From Nocardiopsis metallicus (GTDB taxonomy: Bacteria > Actinomycetota > Actinomycetes > Streptosporangiales > Streptosporangiaceae), in assembly GCF_014201115.1 (NCBI RefSeq), contig NZ_JACHDO010000001.1, forward strand, positions 2,914,001-2,978,000: a stretch of DNA of 64,000 bases, given 5' to 3'. Positions 60,814 through 64,000 of this stretch are shown piece after piece. The notes beneath the pieces are model-generated. The model was not told where the DNA came from. It saw only the letters and a program-made list of their open reading frames with translations, and did not search any database. The number at the start of each line of letters is the position of its first letter. The first letter of the stretch is position 1. Both the position numbers and the translations under genes were made by a program.

Positions 60814-61380
60814 ACCCCCGGCCCAGCGCAGCAGAGTGCGGGCGATCTGGTGTTGTCCGGGGGCGCCGTGCTCGTACACGGTCAACGCCACCTCGGCGCC
60901 GGTGTCTTGTCAGGTCAATACAGCTAGGGCGTACCTACGTCACTGCCCTCCCCACGTCGAAGTCCAACCCGGGTAGCACCACCAACCCGTCAGCGTGTTC
61001 GCCGACCACGTCGGGGGAGGGTGATAGCGGTCGAGGACACCTGGGGAAGGGCTCGGTGACCGGGCGGTGCAGCGACGCCCACCCGGCGCTGCCGTGGGTC
61101 AGCACGGTGACACGGTCGCCGACCGGTAGGGCCCAAGCTGGGGTCGTGCCCAGCACCGGGCCGAATCCGGCTGCGAGGTGGATGAACGGTTCGCCTTTGT
61201 ACAGATGGACCAGCACGAGCAGGGCTTGTTGCGCCGGGGTCAGGCGTCACCACCGGGAGTGGGTCTGCTTGCGGTGGGCACGGATGGTGCGGGTGGCGAG
61301 GTTGAGGGTGCGGCGTGACAACGCCAGCGTGGCAGGGTAGGACAGCAAGAAGCCTCTGGTGCTGGTTTTCTTGGTCGTTA
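60804..61380 (-). pseudogene. IS5-type transposase relic and adjacent gene fragment
   Basis: Leftward frames give LSRRTLNLATRTIRAHRKQT, an in-frame stop, then LTPAQQALLVLVHLYKGEPF followed by IHLAAGFG, the N-terminal HTH of IS5-family (HTH_Tnp_4/DDE_4) transposases. The catalytic part is gone. To the left, VALTVYEHGAPGQHQIARTL is the C-terminal end of an unrelated truncated gene. A decayed insertion. Confidence 0.55.
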
Positions 61381-62115
61381 GCTCCTCTACCAGGGGCTTC
61401 TTGCTGTTCAGAAGAGGCCTGGAGAGACCAGTAAGGGGCTGTGAACTGCACCTTCAAGATGAAAACGGCTCACGTGCGCCACGAGGCGCTGTTCAAACAC
61501 ATATCCGAGTGGAGGTGAAAGCAACTCCGCCGCCTTCTCGTCGTAGCGAGAAGGTGAAGCAAGGGGCAGTCTGAAGCGGAGATCGCCGCCAAGGACGGGA
61601 AGCAGCCCTGACAATGCCTGGATGGCCCAGTACTACCGGATGGGTCATGCCGCGGTTAGCGAGATGGGACGGTATACGAAAGGAACCGGTGCCATAAAAC
61701 CCCCTAATTTTTCGCCAGCTCTAACCCGGTGGATCCGGGCTGGAAAGCAGTGCGCATCCACCAACGGAGAGGACCATAGTTCTCTCTCGTGGTGGAAAAC
61801 TCCCGAGCCGGTATGTGAGATCTGGCAGGGAGGCCCTGGTGAAGGTCTACGGCGTAACCAGGGCGATACTGCGGGGGTAAAGCCGGGTACCTCGCCCGTC
61901 GATCGGAGAACAGCGAACGTGGGAACCACCGGTCCTCACTCCCTTCCCTTCTCGATGCCATCGAGAAAGGAAAGGATAGGTGCGATGCTCACCGAAGAAG
62001 GCCAGTGGGGCGGAGACGCCGTAGTAGTCCGAGACCGGGAAAGCCGGTCACATGGCGAAGGGCGGCAGCGATTCCAAGGAGAACACAGGTGAATGCAAGA
62101 TCCGAAGACGCACCG

Positions 62116-63558
62116 GTGAACACCGGAGCTTCGATCGTATGGCCGGATTCCGATACCGCCTACTTTCGGGTACGGAAGATGCAGACCAAACTCCATCAAT
62201 GGGCGAAGGAGGATTCTTCACGCAGGTTCGATGACGTATTCAACCTGGTCTATGATCCGGCGTTCCTGGTCGATGCGTTCGAACGCACCGCCCGGAACAA
62301 AGGTGCCAGGACAGCAGGAGTCGACGGGGTCACCGTGCACATGGTCCGATCCCGTATCGGAAGGGATGCGTTCCTCCAACAGGTGCGCGACCTGCTCAAA
62401 AGCGGGGAATTCCGACCCAGTGAAGTACGTCGGGTGGCGATCCCCAAAGCGGGCGGGAAGCTGCGCAAGCTGGGGATCCCCACCGTGATCGACAGAGTGG
62501 TTCAGGCATCACTGAAAGCGGTGCTGGAACCGGTCTTCGAGGCGGACTTCCTTCCCTGCTCCTATGGTTTTCGGCCCAACCGGCGCGCTCAGGACGCGAT
62601 CGCCGAGATCCACAGCCTCGCCTCACCGGTGAAGAACCACCACTGGGTTCTGGAAGCCGACATCAAAGCGTGCTTCGACGAGATCGATCACACCTCTTTG
62701 ATGGATAGGGTGAGAGGACGGGTCAAGGACAAGCGGACCAACGCGCTGGTGAAATCGTTCTTGAAATCCGGCGTGATGACACAGTCCGGGAATCGAGAGG
62801 AGACCATCACCGGGACGCCGCAAGGCGGAATCCTGTCACCGTTGCTGGCCAACATCGCGTTGTCAGCACTGGACGAATACATCGCAGCGCAATGGGAAAC
62901 CAGTGCATACCGTAGACGTGTTCGTCGCCAGAAGGGAATCGGTAACTGGAAACTGGTTCGTTACGCTGATGACTTCGTCATCATGGTGCAAGGGAGCCGT
63001 GACCGGGCCGAGGTCTTGAAAGAAGAGGTGAGCCAGGTACTGACCCCGTTAGGGCTGCGCTTGGCCGAGGAGAAAACCGGGGTTGTCCATATCGACCAGG
63101 GGTTCGATTTCCTCGGGTTTCATATTCGCCGCAGGGTGAAGAGAGGGACCCGACGTCGGTACGTCTACACCATCCCGTCTAAGAAATCCGTTCAGGCGAT
63201 CAAGGACGGGGTGCGGCGGGCAACGAACAGACCCACCCGGAACACGGCCACCGAACGCAAGATCGCGGAGGTGGACACGATGGTTCGGGGGTGGGCGAAC
63301 TACTTCCGTCATGGTGTGTCCAAGAAGATGTTCTCCACTGTGGATTCCTTTTCCTGGTGGAGGTTGTCTTCTTGGATCCGCCGCAAGCACTCCAATATTG
63401 GTCTGCGTGAGTTGAGGCGGCGGTTCACCGATCGTGGGTGGCGGCTCGCCTATCAGGGATCTGTTTTCCGTGGCGCATCCAACGTCACGGTGTCCCGGTA
63501 TCGGTTCAGGGGGTATTCGATTCCCACCCCGTGGACCACACGACCTGCAACCTGTTGA
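62116..63558 (+). CDS. ltrA: Group II intron reverse transcriptase/maturase
   Basis: A 480-residue RT. Motifs: FRPSEVRRVAIPKAGGKLRK (RT1-2), GFRPNRRAQDAI, EADIKACFDEIDH, GTPQGGILSPLLANI, RYADDFVIM (YADD active site), GFDFLGFHI, then maturase domain X (VRGWANYFRHG, LSSWIRRKH). No HNH endonuclease domain follows, so insertion relies on endonuclease-independent priming. GTG 62116 (MNTGASIVWPDS...) fits the family start. Intact. Confidence 0.92.
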   Translation: MNTGASIVWPDSDTAYFRVRKMQTKLHQWAKEDSSRRFDDVFNLVYDPAFLVDAFERTARNKGARTAGVDGVTVHMVRSRIGRDAFLQQVRDLLKSGEFRPSEVRRVAIPKAGGKLRKLGIPTVIDRVVQASLKAVLEPVFEADFLPCSYGFRPNRRAQDAIAEIHSLASPVKNHHWVLEADIKACFDEIDHTSLMDRVRGRVKDKRTNALVKSFLKSGVMTQSGNREETITGTPQGGILSPLLANIALSALDEYIAAQWETSAYRRRVRRQKGIGNWKLVRYADDFVIMVQGSRDRAEVLKEEVSQVLTPLGLRLAEEKTGVVHIDQGFDFLGFHIRRRVKRGTRRRYVYTIPSKKSVQAIKDGVRRATNRPTRNTATERKIAEVDTMVRGWANYFRHGVSKKMFSTVDSFSWWRLSSWIRRKHSNIGLRELRRRFTDRGWRLAYQGSVFRGASNVTVSRYRFRGYSIPTPWTTRPATC

Positions 63559-63982
63559 GGAACCGTGGAGAGCCCGTTGCGTTGAAAGGCGCACGGCGGG
63601 TTCGGAGGGCGGGCCGTGGAAACCTGTCGTGAGTGATCACGGTAAGGCGCCACGGTCCGACCCTACTGTCAGCATCCGCAGTTGCCTTGTTTCGTTTCCG
63701 AAGCCGGTCCAGCGCCACCCAGATCACCATGACCAGCAGGCTCACACCCACCGTGGCATCTGCGGTCTCCGCAGGCGGCCAGACCCCGGTCACCGTGCGG
63801 TACGCGGCCACCATCACCATGACCGCAGCGCAGACCCCGGCGAGCACCTCGATGATCGGGTTCTTGGCATGGACGAACCACACGCCGAATGCGATCCCCA
63901 CGATGGCCATGCCTACGACCACAGCTGATTCGGGAACCCCCGTCGACATGGGGTCAATCATTGCGCCTCTGTACGTTCCCAT
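63506..63982 (-). CDS. Membrane protein, 3' end altered by the intron
   Basis: About 107 native residues then intron-derived sequence. Three membrane segments: SAVVVGMAIVGIAFGVWFVH, IIEVLAGVCAAVMVMVAAY and TVGVSLLVMVIWVALDRLR, then a basic tail RKRNKATADAD. The group II intron interrupts it in antisense at 63666/63667. The native C-terminus would be SEPFSS and a stop just left of the intron. The frame now runs into intron sequence to 63506. Because the intron is antisense to this gene, splicing cannot repair its mRNA. Function unknown. Confidence 0.65.
   Translation of the reverse strand: MGTYRGAMIDPMSTGVPESAVVVGMAIVGIAFGVWFVHAKNPIIEVLAGVCAAVMVMVAAYRTVTGVWPPAETADATVGVSLLVMVIWVALDRLRKRNKATADADSRVGPWRLTVITHDRFPRPALRTRRAPFNATGSPRFLNRLQVVWSTGWESNTP
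63568..63666 (+). ncRNA. Group II intron domains V and VI
   Basis: Domain V is the 34-36-nt hairpin around GTTGCGTTGAAAGGCGCAC, the hallmark GNRA-capped catalytic helix with an AGC triad at its base. Domain VI follows as a long GGGCCGTGG...CCACGGTCC stem with branch A63660. Confidence 0.85.
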
Positions 63983-64000
63983 TTGAAATACCTATCACTC

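Larger units (their letters stand above)
61474..63666 (+). mobile_element. Group II intron, full length (~2.19 kb)
   Basis: 5' end GTGCGCC at 61474 (consensus GUGYG). An open 640-bp ribozyme 5' half is followed by the intron-encoded protein and domains V-VI. The 3' end is placed at ...CCCTAC (63666), with bulged A63660 seven nucleotides before it as branch point. Joining the flanks restores the reading frame of the leftward membrane-protein gene to a natural stop (DADSEPFSS), which supports both boundaries. Confidence 0.85.

Overview
The window is high-GC DNA with actinobacterial hallmarks: two DUF397 proteins and Scr1-type XRE/DUF5753 regulators, a WhiB protein, an RsbW-like ATPase, a roadblock/DUF742 conservon-like pair, many GTG starts and tight ATGA/GTGA gene overlaps. 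A Nocardiopsis- or Streptomonospora-like actinomycete is my best guess, inferred from gene content only. No tRNA, rRNA or CRISPR array was seen.

Layout. 1-2238: the 3' part of a type ISP restriction-modification gene. 2371-13979: a peptide-modification island. It holds a JmjC oxygenase and an aldo/keto reductase read leftward from a 49-residue peptide gene. Two peptide + PIMT-type methyltransferase pairs read rightward, and their peptides share a (M/V)GKHxDxDKPxD start. A further methyltransferase, an IS4-family insertion, a radical SAM protein and a phosphotransferase follow. The second PIMT pair and the radical SAM unit share an ~85-bp upstream element. 14096-19028: DUF397/XRE pair, anti-sigma-like ATPase, TPR and HTH regulators.

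19416-37029: a second biosynthetic island read rightward. It contains a NUDIX hydrolase, a radical SAM/SPASM protein, a Cys-rich protein, a 2OG-Fe(II) oxygenase, a P-loop kinase, a Ser/Thr kinase, a 56-residue precursor-like peptide, a HExxH putative peptide beta-hydroxylase, a beta-lactamase-fold hydrolase, two Zn-knuckle/HTH regulators and a HAD phosphatase. A repeat-rich promoter precedes a roadblock protein, a DUF742/GTPase-like fusion, a StyA-like monooxygenase, a methyltransferase and a KS-AT-ACP polyketide synthase. An IS3-family element cuts the next gene after 15 codons.

38364-48637: a frameshifted DUF5753 gene, WhiB, an HTH-DUF6879 fusion, an ABC transporter fragment, a serine hydrolase, small mobile-element genes, a serine recombinase, a frameshifted phage tail-like relic, a lipoprotein and a YaaC-like gene. 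48933-57290: an accessory block flanked by ~350-bp diverged direct repeats. Inside it is a five-gene overlapping run, four of whose products resemble the CRISPR small subunit Cse2/CasB (Cas11), with no other cas gene in the window. 57550-64000: a ParB-like protein, hypothetical genes, an IS5-type relic and a complete group II intron inserted antisense in the 3' end of a membrane-protein gene.

Most interesting: the PIMT-peptide pairs (imiditide/pamtide-like RiPPs with unusual JmjC, aldo/keto reductase and radical SAM partners), the radical SAM/HExxH/kinase peptide locus directly followed by a small PKS operon, and the solo Cse2-like tandem array.
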